A stretch of DNA of 64,000 bases from Neobacillus driksii (GTDB taxonomy: Bacteria > Bacillota > Bacilli > Bacillales > Cytobacillaceae), in the NCBI RefSeq assembly GCF_013409995.1, contig NZ_JACCBX010000005.1:434001-498000 (forward strand). Direction: 5' to 3'. The notes below the pieces were generated by a model that was given only the letters and a program-made list of their open reading frames with translations, was not told where the DNA came from and did no database searches. A program made the position numbers and the translations under genes. This document shows positions 25,947 to 36,620 of the stretch, piece by piece (position 1 is the first letter of the stretch; each line of letters begins with the position of its first letter).

Positions 25947-26960
25947 TTAATACTCCATTTGTCGATAATATCTTCTTAGCGTTAATGGATGATTTCTTTC
26001 ACGTTCAAGATAAACACTGATGCGACTAAGGACAGACCAGTTAATGCTCACAGAAAAGTGTTTTCTGAACTCTTCACTGATCCCTTCCATCTCAAAATCC
26101 TTTGTATCGATCACTGTTAACTGTTTTGTAATCTTTTCAGCAAAACGCTCTACACGGTCCATTAATGGTCTTGTTTCATCTTCACCTTTAAGTAAAATTA
26201 CACTAGTATCTTCAACGACCAATTCTAGTGTTCCATGGAAAAATTCTGCTGCATGTATCGACCTTGCGTGAATCCATTGCATCTCCTCTAAAATACACAT
26301 TGCATAAGAGTAAGTGTTGCCCCATAAATTACCGGAACCAACCATCATGTGGTAATCCGTGTCCTTATGTTTAATAGCAAATTCCTCTGCGGTTTTATCG
26401 AAAGAATTTACAGCATTTAAAATAGCGCGCGGTAATAACGCAACCTCTTTTGTAAACTGCTCATATTGTGGGAACTCATTGTTGTTATACATAAAACGGA
26501 ATGAAAACATATATAGAAGCATAAAGAACGTATCAAAGGAATGTGTTTCAGATCCTGTTGTGATACAGTGGTCAACAATTTTCGTTAACGGAGTATTTGG
26601 CTCAGCTACTAAAGCAATGGTTGTCGCTCCTCTTTCTTTACAAAACTCAGCAGCGGCAACGGTTTCCTGTGTCGTTCCTGATACGGATGTAAAGATGCAA
26701 ACGGAATCTTTACTAAACTGCCGGTGATTCATAACCATGAATTCAGCGGCAATTACTGCATGAACATTAATAGTAGAATTGGATTTTAGTATATATTCAT
26801 AAGGATACATCATCGCAATGGTACCGCCAGCACCAATAAGAAAAATATTGCTGTAGCCTCTATTCGATATTCCATCTACGATATCCTCAATTTGCCCTCG
26901 AAAAGCAAGGCCCTCTTTTTCGACAAGTCTTAGAAATAATTCTTCATCATATTTTAACAT
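25947..26960 (-). CDS. frlB: Fructoselysine 6-phosphate deglycase FrlB
   Basis: A 337-residue double-SIS-domain protein that splits fructoselysine 6-phosphate into glucose 6-phosphate and lysine. SIS motifs are IGAGGTIAMMY (about 42-52) and FTSVSGTTQETV (near 89-100). The catalytic-site region ARSIHAAEFFHGTLELV corresponds to the ESGEFRHGPLE segment of the E. coli enzyme, and the C-terminus RRYYRQMEY aligns with RRYYGGLVEY. ATG 26960 follows GGGGAGG. A putative FrlR box lies about 40-60 nt upstream, suggesting its own promoter besides readthrough from frlA. Confidence 0.9.
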   Translation of the reverse strand: MLKYDEELFLRLVEKEGLAFRGQIEDIVDGISNRGYSNIFLIGAGGTIAMMYPYEYILKSNSTINVHAVIAAEFMVMNHRQFSKDSVCIFTSVSGTTQETVAAAEFCKERGATTIALVAEPNTPLTKIVDHCITTGSETHSFDTFFMLLYMFSFRFMYNNNEFPQYEQFTKEVALLPRAILNAVNSFDKTAEEFAIKHKDTDYHMMVGSGNLWGNTYSYAMCILEEMQWIHARSIHAAEFFHGTLELVVEDTSVILLKGEDETRPLMDRVERFAEKITKQLTVIDTKDFEMEGISEEFRKHFSVSINWSVLSRISVYLERERNHPLTLRRYYRQMEY

Positions 26961-27000
26961 TAACGTTTTCCTCCCCTAACTACGAATCAAATTTTTATAT

Positions 27001-27019
27001 TTGTTATATCTAGTATTAT
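27001..27019 (-). promoter_or_regulatory. Candidate FrlR operator upstream of frlB
   Basis: The 19-mer TTGTTATATCTAGTATTAT matches the one upstream of frlC (29314-29332) at 17 of 19 positions, and both lie about 50 nt before a start codon on the same strand. Shared sequence at both frl transcription starts suggests the regulator site, overlapping the -10 region. Confidence 0.5.
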
Positions 27020-27095
27020 GCTGAAATATAAAACAACTACTTTAGAATAGTAGGAAGTTAGTAAAAAATGTACCAACTTCCTAGTTTCATACTGA

Positions 27096-29277
<2,182 letters not shown>

Positions 29278-29296
29278 TTATTTCACCTCCCTTTTA

Positions 29297-29310
29297 TGAA
29301 AACGCTTTTT
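29297..29310 (-). promoter_or_regulatory. cre-like site in the frl leader
   Basis: TGAAAACGCTTTTT agrees with the CcpA cre consensus except near the 3' end. It lies between the promoter and the frlC ribosome site, a position where CcpA would block transcription. Confidence 0.45.
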
Positions 29311-29313
29311 TAT

Positions 29314-29356
29314 TTGTTATGTCTTGTATTATAATCAGTTATTATATAAATTACAA
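29314..29356 (-). promoter_or_regulatory. frlC promoter with overlapping FrlR box
   Basis: Minus-strand TTGTAA (29351-29356), 17-nt spacer, perfect TATAAT (29328-29333). The 19-mer shared with the frlB upstream region (29314-29332) begins inside the -10 and covers the start site, a normal repressor position. Confidence 0.6.
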
Positions 29357-29407
29357 TCTCTTATTTTAAAATATTTTAAAAACTTTTTTACAGATTCTTT
29401 GATAAGC

Positions 29408-29438
29408 AAAAAAGACGCTCCAATGGGGAGCGTCTTTC
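29408..29438 (-). terminator. Terminator of the hprK-like gene
   Basis: AAAGACGCTCC/GGAGCGTCTTT stem with a 5-nt loop; in the minus direction it continues as TTTTTT. Confidence 0.9.
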
Positions 29439-29466
29439 ATTATTTTATTTAAACGAATCTTAAAGG

Positions 29467-30402
29467 TTAATCCCTATCCGGTTTCATTATATCAGCCTCA
29501 ACCCGGCTCATAAATTCTTCTACTGCGCTGTAACCCTGCTGCTTTAAGTACCAGTTGTTTGCTGCTGCCTCAATTAACCCAGCCACATCACGTCCAGGCT
29601 GAAGTTGGATTTCCATTGAAGGAATTTTAACTCCCATATAGTCTGTATAATGATATTCTTGTTCTAAATCATTATACAAGGCATCCTTTTCCCACTTCGT
29701 CAAATGAATATCAAGGGAAATCCGTGTTTCATCCTGAAAGGCCTTACGACCATATAAACGGACGACATTTAGCAATCCAATACTACGGAGTGCCAAAAAC
29801 TCCTTTGTTTTCCCATCATGGGTACCAAGAATGGTTTGCGTACTAAGTTTCTTTAGAACAACAATATCATCGGATACTAGCCGGTGTCCGCGGCGAATTA
29901 ATGTGTGGGCAGTCTCACTTTTTCCTACCCCTGAATTTCCACGAAGTAAGATACCAATACCTGATACATTCATACAAACTCCATGAACAGATATTTCTGG
30001 TGCTAATTCCTTTATCAAAAATGCATCCAATTTAGTGATAAACTCTGATGTTGTCTCTGGCTGTTTTGTTACTAACAAGGGGATACCTTGCTCTGTACAA
30101 TGGTGAATTAAATAGGTAAGTCCTTCTTCGCCAGCGGTTACGATAAAACATGGGGGATGGTAGTGAACAATGTTTCCGATTCGGATTTTACGTTCCTCTC
30201 TGCTTAACTTATGTAAATAGGTAATCTCCTTTTTTCCTAAAATTTGAACTTGTTCTGTTGGAAAAAAATCAAAATGACCTACAAATTCCAATCCCGGACG
30301 ATGCACCCGTGGCTGCGTAATGATCTTCTGCAGGTGGTTTTCTCCAGCCAATACTTTCAATGAATACTTTTGAACCAAGCTTTCTATTGTTACCTTTTTC
30401 AA
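29467..30402 (-). CDS. HPr kinase/phosphorylase paralogue
   Basis: A 311-residue HprK-family protein. The N-terminal domain (1 to about 130) and kinase domain (about 135-305) are both present: catalytic His140 in VHGV, Walker A GNSGVGKS (155-162), VSDD (176-179) and a PGRDVAG loop. The HprK signature, EIRGLGIINV in B. subtilis, reads ALRSIGLLNV here, so two or three of its most conserved residues differ. The normal partner genes of hprK (lgt, ppaX) are absent. I infer a second, divergent HprK acting on HPr, Crh or another target, perhaps tied to the adjacent frl operon; loss of the phosphorylase activity is possible. TTG 30402 is the probable start. If the genome has no other hprK this would be the sole enzyme. 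Confidence 0.82.
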   Translation of the reverse strand: MKKVTIESLVQKYSLKVLAGENHLQKIITQPRVHRPGLEFVGHFDFFPTEQVQILGKKEITYLHKLSREERKIRIGNIVHYHPPCFIVTAGEEGLTYLIHHCTEQGIPLLVTKQPETTSEFITKLDAFLIKELAPEISVHGVCMNVSGIGILLRGNSGVGKSETAHTLIRRGHRLVSDDIVVLKKLSTQTILGTHDGKTKEFLALRSIGLLNVVRLYGRKAFQDETRISLDIHLTKWEKDALYNDLEQEYHYTDYMGVKIPSMEIQLQPGRDVAGLIEAAANNWYLKQQGYSAVEEFMSRVEADIMKPDRD

Positions 30403-30573
30403 CCTATACTCACGTCCTATTAGCCTTTTATTATACGATTATACTTAAGATTTTTGGAAACGTCATCCATTTTGGGGTTTATCCTATTGGGAATAGAATT
30501 TTTTTAAAAAAAGAGATTAAAAGACCATCTTTTAAACTGTAGAGAAGTATGATAAGATAAAAATAATAAAAAA

Positions 30574-30645
30574 GACCATGTGTAACTGGCGAAACGCGGA
30601 TAACCGCGAGGGAGCACATGGTGTCGCAGCCGTTCGCCTGGGCAG
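30574..30645 (+). ncRNA. ZTP (pfl) riboswitch upstream of serA
   Basis: The leader contains the conserved ZTP elements: P1 arms ACCATGTG (30575-30582) and CACATGGT (30615-30622), AACTGGCG just inside, a hairpin CGCGG-ATAA-CCGCG (30595-30608), GGGAGC, and the 3' pseudoknot domain GCCG...CGCCTGGGCA (30629-30644). It senses the purine-pathway alarmone ZTP/ZMP, which rises when 10-formyl-THF is short, and turns genes on. Control of serA, the source of serine for one-carbon units, fits. Confidence 0.9.
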
Positions 30646-30678
30646 AGGTAAGGGATATTATCCCTTACCTCTTTCTGT
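30644..30678 (+). terminator. Riboswitch expression-platform terminator
   Basis: Perfect 12-bp stem AGAGGTAAGGGA (30644-30655)/TCCCTTACCTCT (30661-30672), followed by TTCTGTTT, directly abutting the aptamer pseudoknot, so ligand binding can compete with it. Confidence 0.85.
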
Positions 30679-30709
30679 TTATTAAAGCAAAAAATTTAGG
30701 AGGAAAATC

Positions 30710-31909
30710 ATGAGTACTATCACTTTAGAAAAGGTAAAAACAATCAAAACACTTAATAATATCGCAGAAAGTGGACTAAAGGTATTCAATAAGGGCAATT
30801 TTCAAATTGACAACGGCAGTGAAAATCCCGATGCCATCCTTGTTCGCAGCTTTAATATGCACTCAGAAGAAATCGGCGATAATTTATTAGCAATCGCAAG
30901 AGCAGGAGCAGGTGTGAATAACATTCCTGTAGATAGATGTACAGAGCAAGGAATCGTTGTATTTAATACGCCTGGTGCAAATGCCAACGCTGTAAAAGAA
31001 ATGGTACTAACCTCATTAATTTCTTCATCCCGCAACCTTTTTGCTGGTGTTGCCTGGGCTAAGGCCTTGGAAGACGAAGGTGATCAGATTCCAAAGCTAG
31101 TGGAAGCAGGAAAAAAGCAGTTTGTCGGAAAAGAAATTAAAGGAAAAACGTTAGGTGTTATTGGTTTAGGAGCAATTGGTGCGCTTGTAGCGAATGATGC
31201 GCTTGATTTAGATATGGATGTTATCGGGTTTGACCCGTTTATCTCAGTCGATACGGCTTGGAATTTGTCCCGCAATGTACAGCGTGCTATGACAATTGAA
31301 CAATTGTTCTCAGAATCTGATTTTATTACTGTGCACGTACCATTAACTGAGGATACAAAAGGAATGTTTAACGAAGCAACCTTTAGCATAATGAAGCCGG
31401 GAGTTCATATTTTAAACTTCTCACGTGGGGAGCTTGTGAATGAAGTAGACATGGCAGCAGCTCTTGAATTTGGGAAAGTTGGCAGGTATATTACAGATTT
31501 CCCGAATGAAAACATACTCAAAATGAAAAATACAGTTCCAATTCCGCACTTAGGTGCTTCCACACAAGAATCCGAAGAAAACTGTGCGATTATGGCCGCC
31601 CGTCAGGTAAAGGAATTTTTAGAAACAGGAAACATTAAAAACTCAGTGAATTTCCCAAATACTTACCTTCCTTATACAGGAAAGCAAAGAGTAGTCGCAT
31701 TTCACCACAATGTTCCAAATATGGTTGGGCAGATTACCTCCGCTATATCTAGTTACCATTTAAACATTGCAGATATGGTTAACAGAAGCCGAGGGGAATA
31801 CGCGTATACGATGATTGACATTGATAATAAAGTTAATGGCGATGTTATTCCGGCATTAGAGGAAAAAATCAAACAAATTTCCGGTATGGTAACCGCCCGT
31901 ATTATTTAA
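30710..31909 (+). CDS. serA: D-3-phosphoglycerate dehydrogenase
   Basis: A 399-residue enzyme catalysing the first step of serine synthesis, NAD-dependent oxidation of 3-phosphoglycerate. The NAD-binding GxGxxG is GLGAIGA (about 151-157), substrate and catalytic regions include RAGAGVNNI, SRGELV and PHLGASTQE, and the His is in the last of these. An ACT domain occupies about residues 322-399. This is the compact, single-ACT type, about 130 residues shorter than B. subtilis SerA. AGGAGG precedes ATG 30710. The ZTP riboswitch controls it; no serC is adjacent, unlike operons where serC and serA pair. Confidence 0.93.
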   Translation: MSTITLEKVKTIKTLNNIAESGLKVFNKGNFQIDNGSENPDAILVRSFNMHSEEIGDNLLAIARAGAGVNNIPVDRCTEQGIVVFNTPGANANAVKEMVLTSLISSSRNLFAGVAWAKALEDEGDQIPKLVEAGKKQFVGKEIKGKTLGVIGLGAIGALVANDALDLDMDVIGFDPFISVDTAWNLSRNVQRAMTIEQLFSESDFITVHVPLTEDTKGMFNEATFSIMKPGVHILNFSRGELVNEVDMAAALEFGKVGRYITDFPNENILKMKNTVPIPHLGASTQESEENCAIMAARQVKEFLETGNIKNSVNFPNTYLPYTGKQRVVAFHHNVPNMVGQITSAISSYHLNIADMVNRSRGEYAYTMIDIDNKVNGDVIPALEEKIKQISGMVTARII

Positions 31910-31937
31910 ACATAAAAGAGGCAAATAAATATCTATA

Positions 31938-31975
31938 GAAATGGAGCCAAGTTTCAACCTGGCTCCATTTTTTCA
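31938..31975. terminator. Terminator of serA
   Basis: AATGGAGCCA (31940-31949)/TGGCTCCATT (31960-31969) stem followed by a T run. Confidence 0.9.
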
Positions 31976-31989
31976 CCTTAACCATGCTA

Positions 31990-32724
31990 TTATTTTAAAG
32001 TACGCTTGAGAAATTCCCTTGTCCGCTCTTGTGTTGGATTATTAAATATTTGCTCTGGGCTTCCTTCTTCTGCAATAACTCCCTTGTCCATAAATACAGC
32101 TCGATCGGATACTTCTTTTGCAAATTCCATTTCATGCGTTACAATCAACATCGTAAGACCTGATTCAGCCAGTTCCTTCATGACTTTTAGAACCTCTCCA
32201 ACCATTTCAGGGTCAAGTGCAGATGTGGGTTCATCAAATAGCATTACATCTGGTTCCATGGAAAGTGCTCTTGCAATCGCCACGCGTTGCTTTTGACCGC
32301 CGGAAAGCTGCTTCGGCTTCGCGTTAATATATTTGTCCATACCAACAACCTTTAGGTATTTCAACGCTACCTTTTCCGCTTCTTCCTTGGTGCGTTTCAG
32401 CACCTTTACTTGTCCTACTACACAGTTGTTAAGAACATTGTGGTTGTTAAATAAGTTAAATTGTTGGAATACCATACCTAAATGTTTCCGGTAGTCGGCT
32501 ACATCATGTTTATCATCTAGAATATTTTCTCCATGATAGATAATTTGCCCGCCGCTTGGTTTTTCTAAAAGATTAATACAACGAAGAAGAGTTGATTTAC
32601 CAGATCCTGAGGAACCGATAATGGAAACTACTTCTCCTTTATTCACTGAAAAATTAATGTCTTTCAATACTTCATGTGTTCCAAAGGATTTGTTTAAGTG
32701 TTGAATATCAATAATCTTTTCCAT
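31990..32724 (-). CDS. Polar amino-acid ABC transporter ATPase, probably lysine
   Basis: A 244-residue PAAT-family ATPase: Walker [10 protein letters not shown], signature [15 protein letters not shown], Walker [13 protein letters not shown], then the H-loop THEM. It is third in a binding protein-permease-ATPase operon downstream of a lysine riboswitch, so lysine (or another cationic amino acid) is the likely substrate. ATG 32724 has AAGGAGGAGAG just upstream, within the end of the permease gene. Confidence 0.93.
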   Translation of the reverse strand: MEKIIDIQHLNKSFGTHEVLKDINFSVNKGEVVSIIGSSGSGKSTLLRCINLLEKPSGGQIIYHGENILDDKHDVADYRKHLGMVFQQFNLFNNHNVLNNCVVGQVKVLKRTKEEAEKVALKYLKVVGMDKYINAKPKQLSGGQKQRVAIARALSMEPDVMLFDEPTSALDPEMVGEVLKVMKELAESGLTMLIVTHEMEFAKEVSDRAVFMDKGVIAEEGSPEQIFNNPTQERTREFLKRTLK

Positions 32725-32744
32725 ATTCTCTCCTCCTTCTCCCA

Positions 32745-33473
32745 TTATTTTTGAATGTCATTTTCAATCATCGTGTAGTTATCAGAGCCATCTAATTTTT
32801 TTTCAATGTATAGCAATATTCTTGTAACTATAAAAGTCATCACAAAGTAAATCATACATGCCACGAAAAATGATTCAAAATATCTAAAGTTATTACCTGA
32901 AATCGACTTTGTAACAAAATATAATTCCGTGACAGAAATAACATTCAGAACGGAAGTATCCTTAATATTAATAACAAATTGATTTCCTGTAGCCGGTAGA
33001 ATATTACGAACAACTTGTGGTAACACCACATTCCACATCGTTTGAACATGAGTCATTCCAATCGCATGCGCTGCTTCGAACTGTCCTTTATCAATCGAAA
33101 CAATCCCGCCGCGAACAATTTCTGCCATATAGGCTCCCGTATTAATCGATACAACAATAATAGCTGCGACAAAAACATTCATATCGATGCCAAATGCTAA
33201 CGCAGAACCATAATAAATAACCATCGCTTGTACAATCATTGGTGTTCCACGGAAGAATTCAATATAGATAGAAAGAATCGCGTTAATTACTTTTAAAAAT
33301 ACTTTTTTCGCTCCACGTTCAGGTACTGGAATTGTACGAATTACCCCTGCTAATAATCCAATTATTGCTCCCAAAACTGTACCAATCAGAGCAATCAAAA
33401 GTGTTAACCCAGCACCACGAAGGAACATAGGCCAGTTTTCAGATATGATTGTAATGACCCACTCAAGACTCAT
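32745..33473 (-). CDS. Polar amino-acid ABC transporter permease, probably lysine
   Basis: A 242-residue HisMQ-family permease with about five membrane helices and the conserved [22 protein letters not shown] loop (read in two parts) for ATPase contact. A hydrophobic N-terminus ([16 protein letters not shown]) starts the bundle. AGGAGG precedes ATG 33473. It forms a homodimeric channel in transporters with one permease gene, as here. Confidence 0.93.
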   Translation of the reverse strand: MSLEWVITIISENWPMFLRGAGLTLLIALIGTVLGAIIGLLAGVIRTIPVPERGAKKVFLKVINAILSIYIEFFRGTPMIVQAMVIYYGSALAFGIDMNVFVAAIIVVSINTGAYMAEIVRGGIVSIDKGQFEAAHAIGMTHVQTMWNVVLPQVVRNILPATGNQFVINIKDTSVLNVISVTELYFVTKSISGNNFRYFESFFVACMIYFVMTFIVTRILLYIEKKLDGSDNYTMIENDIQK

Positions 33474-33536
33474 CTTTTATCCTCCTTTACTATATAAAAC
33501 CGACTGTACCATTTAATACAGCCGGCTTCTTTGAAA

Positions 33537-34373
33537 TTATTTTGCTGCTGGTTGATTTTTAATAGCGTTATCCATAATGCTTGTACGTTCTTCTTCCGAT
33601 ATACCTGATAAAATTTCATTGATTTTATCTGTTAAGTCACTGCCCTTTTTAAGACCGACAGCGATTGCTGTATCATCTGGTGATGTTTTAAAACCATCTT
33701 CAAATTCAACCATTACATAGTTATCATTTGCTGCAGATGCACTAACACCTTCCGGACGCTCTGAAACGTACCCATCAATCATTCCTGATTCAAGCGCTAC
33801 TCTCATTGCTGGGAAGTTATCCATCGCCGTTTTCTTATCTACCCCTTCAATTTGATCAATCACGGAATAGTGGAATGTATTTAACTGAGCTGTAATTTTT
33901 GCTCCTTTGAAATCCTGGATAGATGTAGCACCTTCATACTTGCTTCCTTTTTTCACAACCATCACTAAATTGGATGTATAATAGTTATCCGAAAAATCGA
34001 TTGTCTTTTTACGTTCCGCTGTTGGTGACATACCCGCGATGATAGCGTCAATTTTACCTGATGTTAAAGCTGGTACAAGGCCATCCCACTCTGTTTTAAC
34101 AATCACTAATTCTTTTCCTAAACCTTCTGCCACTTTTTTAGCAATTTCTACATCATATCCGCCTGCATATTCTGCAGAGCCATTAATCTTAACTCCACCG
34201 TTGGAATCATCGTTTTGAGTCCAGTTAAAAGGAGCGTATCCAGCTTCAAGACCTACCTTAAAGGTATTATCCTCTGATGATCCAGAACCAGAACTTTTAC
34301 TTGTTCCACAACCTGCTAATAGAAGAATCGCTGAAACCAACATAACTATAACAATCGTAAACTTATTTTTCAT
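33537..34373 (-). CDS. Amino-acid-binding lipoprotein under lysine riboswitch control
   Basis: A 278-residue SBP family 3 lipoprotein: signal peptide with lipobox LAGC (Cys22), a Gly/Ser linker, then the two-lobe binding fold (KVGLEAGYAPFNW, the family start; YDVEIAKKVAEGLG; DAIIAGMSPTAERK). It is the first gene after a lysine riboswitch and terminator. The substrate call of lysine rests on that riboswitch, not on ligand residues. Confidence 0.93.
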   Translation of the reverse strand: MKNKFTIVIVMLVSAILLLAGCGTSKSSGSGSSEDNTFKVGLEAGYAPFNWTQNDDSNGGVKINGSAEYAGGYDVEIAKKVAEGLGKELVIVKTEWDGLVPALTSGKIDAIIAGMSPTAERKKTIDFSDNYYTSNLVMVVKKGSKYEGATSIQDFKGAKITAQLNTFHYSVIDQIEGVDKKTAMDNFPAMRVALESGMIDGYVSERPEGVSASAANDNYVMVEFEDGFKTSPDDTAIAVGLKKGSDLTDKINEILSGISEEERTSIMDNAIKNQPAAK

Positions 34374-34412
34374 GATGTCTCTCCCCCTGTTTTTTTAACT
34401 ATTTTACTAAAA

Positions 34413-34444
34413 CAAAAAACGGCCTGAGATAAACTCAGGCCGCG
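34413..34444 (-). terminator. Lysine-riboswitch terminator
   Basis: Minus-strand CGGCCTGAG/CTCAGGCCG stem followed by TTTTTTG, between the aptamer and the binding-protein gene. Confidence 0.9.
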
Positions 34445-34480
34445 ATATGCATAGTTACCTTAAGTCCCCTCTTTTATCCC

Positions 34481-34662
34481 AAATGAGATAGCACAACTCA
34501 ATAAACCGGAGAGTTTATTGAGACAGTCCTGCAGCTCTTAACTACAGACCCAGCATGTAATACAGAGAATATTACAAACTTCGGCGACATTTCCTTCTCC
34601 TTAGCATCATTGCTTCTCAAACTCCACTAAAGACTGTTAAATATCGCGCCTCTACCTCACTG
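34481..34662 (-). ncRNA. Lysine riboswitch (L box)
   Basis: Read on the minus strand the region carries the L-box core in order: GAGGTAGAGGCGCGA (34644-34658), an AGAAGCAA/AAGGAGAAGG segment, TGCCGAAG-like GTCGCCGAAG, GCTGGGTCTGTAGTTAAGA, a CTGCAGGACTGTC element, and the P1 closing arm CTATCTCATT (34482-34491). A terminator follows. Lysine binding would stabilise the aptamer and let the terminator form, shutting off uptake. An extra upstream hairpin (ACCTCACTTTTTTTGTCAGTGAGGT, in two arms) overlaps the 5' P1 strand. Confidence 0.93.
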
Positions 34663-34697
34663 ACAAAAAAAGTGAGGTCTTATTAAATTATTCTTTT

Positions 34698-34727
34698 ATA
34701 CTACAGCATTTTGTCGAAACTCGTCAA
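34698..34727 (-). promoter_or_regulatory. Candidate promoter of the lysine-transport operon
   Basis: Minus-strand TTGACG (34722-34727), 18-nt spacer, TAGTAT (34698-34703), about 25 nt before the riboswitch hairpins. Confidence 0.5.
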
Positions 34728-34913
34728 CATGTATTTGCTGCCAATTCATTCTATTAAAATAATTTTTGTATTTTACTCTAAACCATGGACAAGTGAGCCT
34801 CCAAGTGTTAACACTTAATGAAAAAAATTATTGAACACTGGTGATTTTATAAATAGGTTTATTTTGGTAAAAAATTGAGAAAAGTATAATTTTGAATTTT
34901 CTTGGGTGATGAT

Positions 34914-35075
34914 ATGAAAATCTCTATAGAAGAAATTAACAAAGATTTAGAAGAGGAAATTCTGATTAGGTGTCATGAGGTTGATGACGAAATATGCGAA
35001 GTCGTAAACAAGCTAAAAACAGAAAGCCTCGTAAAGTCTAAACTAACCGGAACAATACGAGGCCCGTTTTTTTAA
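34914..35075 (+). pseudogene. Remnant of a LytTR-type DNA-binding protein (N-terminus only)
   Basis: The frame encodes 53 residues. The first about 37 (MKISIEEINKDLEEEILIRC then HEVDDEICEVVNKLK) are the N-terminal segment I know from stand-alone LytTR transcription factors of Bacilli and Clostridia, normally about 150 residues. The DNA-binding LytTR domain itself is missing: after KLKTESLV the frame runs into a terminator-like hairpin (GCCTCGTA/TACGAGGC, T run) and stops. A deletion that fused the gene start to a downstream terminator is the simplest reading. GGGTGATG precedes the ATG. A DUF3021-type membrane partner, usual for this family, is not present. Confidence 0.6.
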
Positions 35076-35100
35076 ATTAAAAGTGAATTATAATTACAAA

Positions 35101-35134
35101 ACAGCACCCTTTCATTAATTTTGAGGGTGCTGTT
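35101..35134 (-). terminator. Terminator of the second amino-acid ABC operon
   Basis: ACAGCACCCT/AGGGTGCTGT stem; in the minus direction it is followed by TTTTG. Confidence 0.85.
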
Positions 35135-35169
35135 GATTTGAAATCTATTCATTAATTGTATTTGCATGT

Positions 35170-35913
35170 TTATTTCAGCATTGTCGTCTTTAAAAACTCC
35201 TGAGTCCGCTCCTCTTTCGGATGATTGAAAAATTGCTCAGGATTGCCGCGCTCGATAATTTTCCCATCATGCATATACACAATCCAATCCGCTACTTCTC
35301 TAGCAAATCCCATTTCATGGGTGACCACAACCATTGTCATTCCTTCTTCAGCCAATTCCTTCATGGTTGTTAAAACCTCTCCCACAAGTTCTGGATCGAG
35401 TGCCGATGTTGGCTCATCAAAAAGCATAATGTCTGGTTCCATCGCAAGTGCTCTAGCAATCGCTACCCGTTGTTTCTGCCCGCCCGAAAGTTTACTAGGA
35501 TACACATCTGACTTATCCTCTAAGCCTACTTTTTTCAGTAATTGTTTTGCTTTGAAGATAGCCTCCTCTTTGTTAACGCCCTTTACCATGATAGGTGCCT
35601 CGATAATATTTTCTAAAACGGTTTTGTGTGGAAATAAGTTGAAATGTTGAAACACCATTCCTACCCTTTCCCTAATCTTATTGAGGTTATCAGTACCTGG
35701 ATCGACTTCATTTCCTTCAATTATAATTTCGCCGTTATCCTTTTTTTCTAAAAAATTCAAACAGCGAAGAAGGGTACTTTTCCCTGAACCGCTCGCTCCT
35801 ATTAAACAAACGACATCGCTCTCTAAAACTGTCATATTGATATCTTTTAATACATGTAAGTCTCCAAATGATTTATTCAATTGATTTATTTTAATCATTT
35901 CCTTTGTTTCCAA
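35170..35913 (-). CDS. Polar amino-acid ABC transporter ATPase
   Basis: A 247-residue PAAT ATPase paralogous to that at 31990: Walker [10 protein letters not shown], signature [15 protein letters not shown], Walker [13 protein letters not shown]. The probable start is TTG 35913, eight bases after AGGAGG; an ATG five codons later is the alternative. It is last in the binding protein-permease-ATPase operon at 35170-37415. Substrate unknown; no riboswitch lies upstream of this operon. Confidence 0.93.
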   Translation of the reverse strand: METKEMIKINQLNKSFGDLHVLKDINMTVLESDVVCLIGASGSGKSTLLRCLNFLEKKDNGEIIIEGNEVDPGTDNLNKIRERVGMVFQHFNLFPHKTVLENIIEAPIMVKGVNKEEAIFKAKQLLKKVGLEDKSDVYPSKLSGGQKQRVAIARALAMEPDIMLFDEPTSALDPELVGEVLTTMKELAEEGMTMVVVTHEMGFAREVADWIVYMHDGKIIERGNPEQFFNHPKEERTQEFLKTTMLK

Positions 35914-35925
35914 TGTCTTCGCCTC

Positions 35926-36591
35926 CTATCTGTCGCTTACTGCCAATTTCAATTCAAATCGATTCACTACAAATGTCATCAGTGCTACTAGCAATAAATA
36001 GTAGACTGCTACAATGAGTAAATACGTCATTTCGTCAAAATTATTGGACCCTAGTGTTGTCGCCACATTGAACAGCTCATTCATGGAGATAAAGGCGGCT
36101 AACGAAGAATCTTTTAAACTTATGATAAATTGGTTTCCTAAAGGCGGCAGCGCCCGGCGGAATGCCTGCGGAAGAATAATTCTTCTTAATGCCAGTGCTT
36201 TCGTCATTCCCAAAGAGCGTCCTGCCTCCATCTGACCTTTGTCGACTGCCTGAATTGCTCCTCGCAGGATTTCGGAAATATAGGCTCCATTATGTAACGC
36301 CAGGGCAAGTGAAGCGGCCCAGAAATCAGGAAGGAGGAAAATCCCGCTAATCCCGAAGTAGAGGATAAATATTTGAACAATCAGTGGTGTTCCTCGGACC
36401 AAATAGACATATGTATCTGAAATGAGTTCTAATATTTTTATTTTAGAGATTTTTAATAAAGCAAAGAAAAGTCCGATGGCGATTCCGATTATGATAGAAA
36501 CAGCCGTCAGCTCTAATGTTAAAAGCATGGCTTTTATGAATACACCTTTTGTATCCGTTAGTATGTGGAAAAAATGCGAAAAACTTGGCAA
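35926..36591 (-). CDS. Polar amino-acid ABC transporter permease
   Basis: A 221-residue HisMQ-family permease. Hydrophobic helices begin with [18 protein letters not shown], and the ATPase-contact loop is EILRGAIQAVDKGQMEAGRSLG (read in two parts). TTG 36591 is the likely start, eight bases after AAGGGAAG. It sits 29 nt after the binding-protein gene and 12 nt before the ATPase gene. Confidence 0.92.
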   Translation of the reverse strand: MPSFSHFFHILTDTKGVFIKAMLLTLELTAVSIIIGIAIGLFFALLKISKIKILELISDTYVYLVRGTPLIVQIFILYFGISGIFLLPDFWAASLALALHNGAYISEILRGAIQAVDKGQMEAGRSLGMTKALALRRIILPQAFRRALPPLGNQFIISLKDSSLAAFISMNELFNVATTLGSNNFDEMTYLLIVAVYYLLLVALMTFVVNRFELKLAVSDR

Positions 36592-36620
36592 TATAGCTAC
36601 TTCCCTTCTATGGTATTGAT

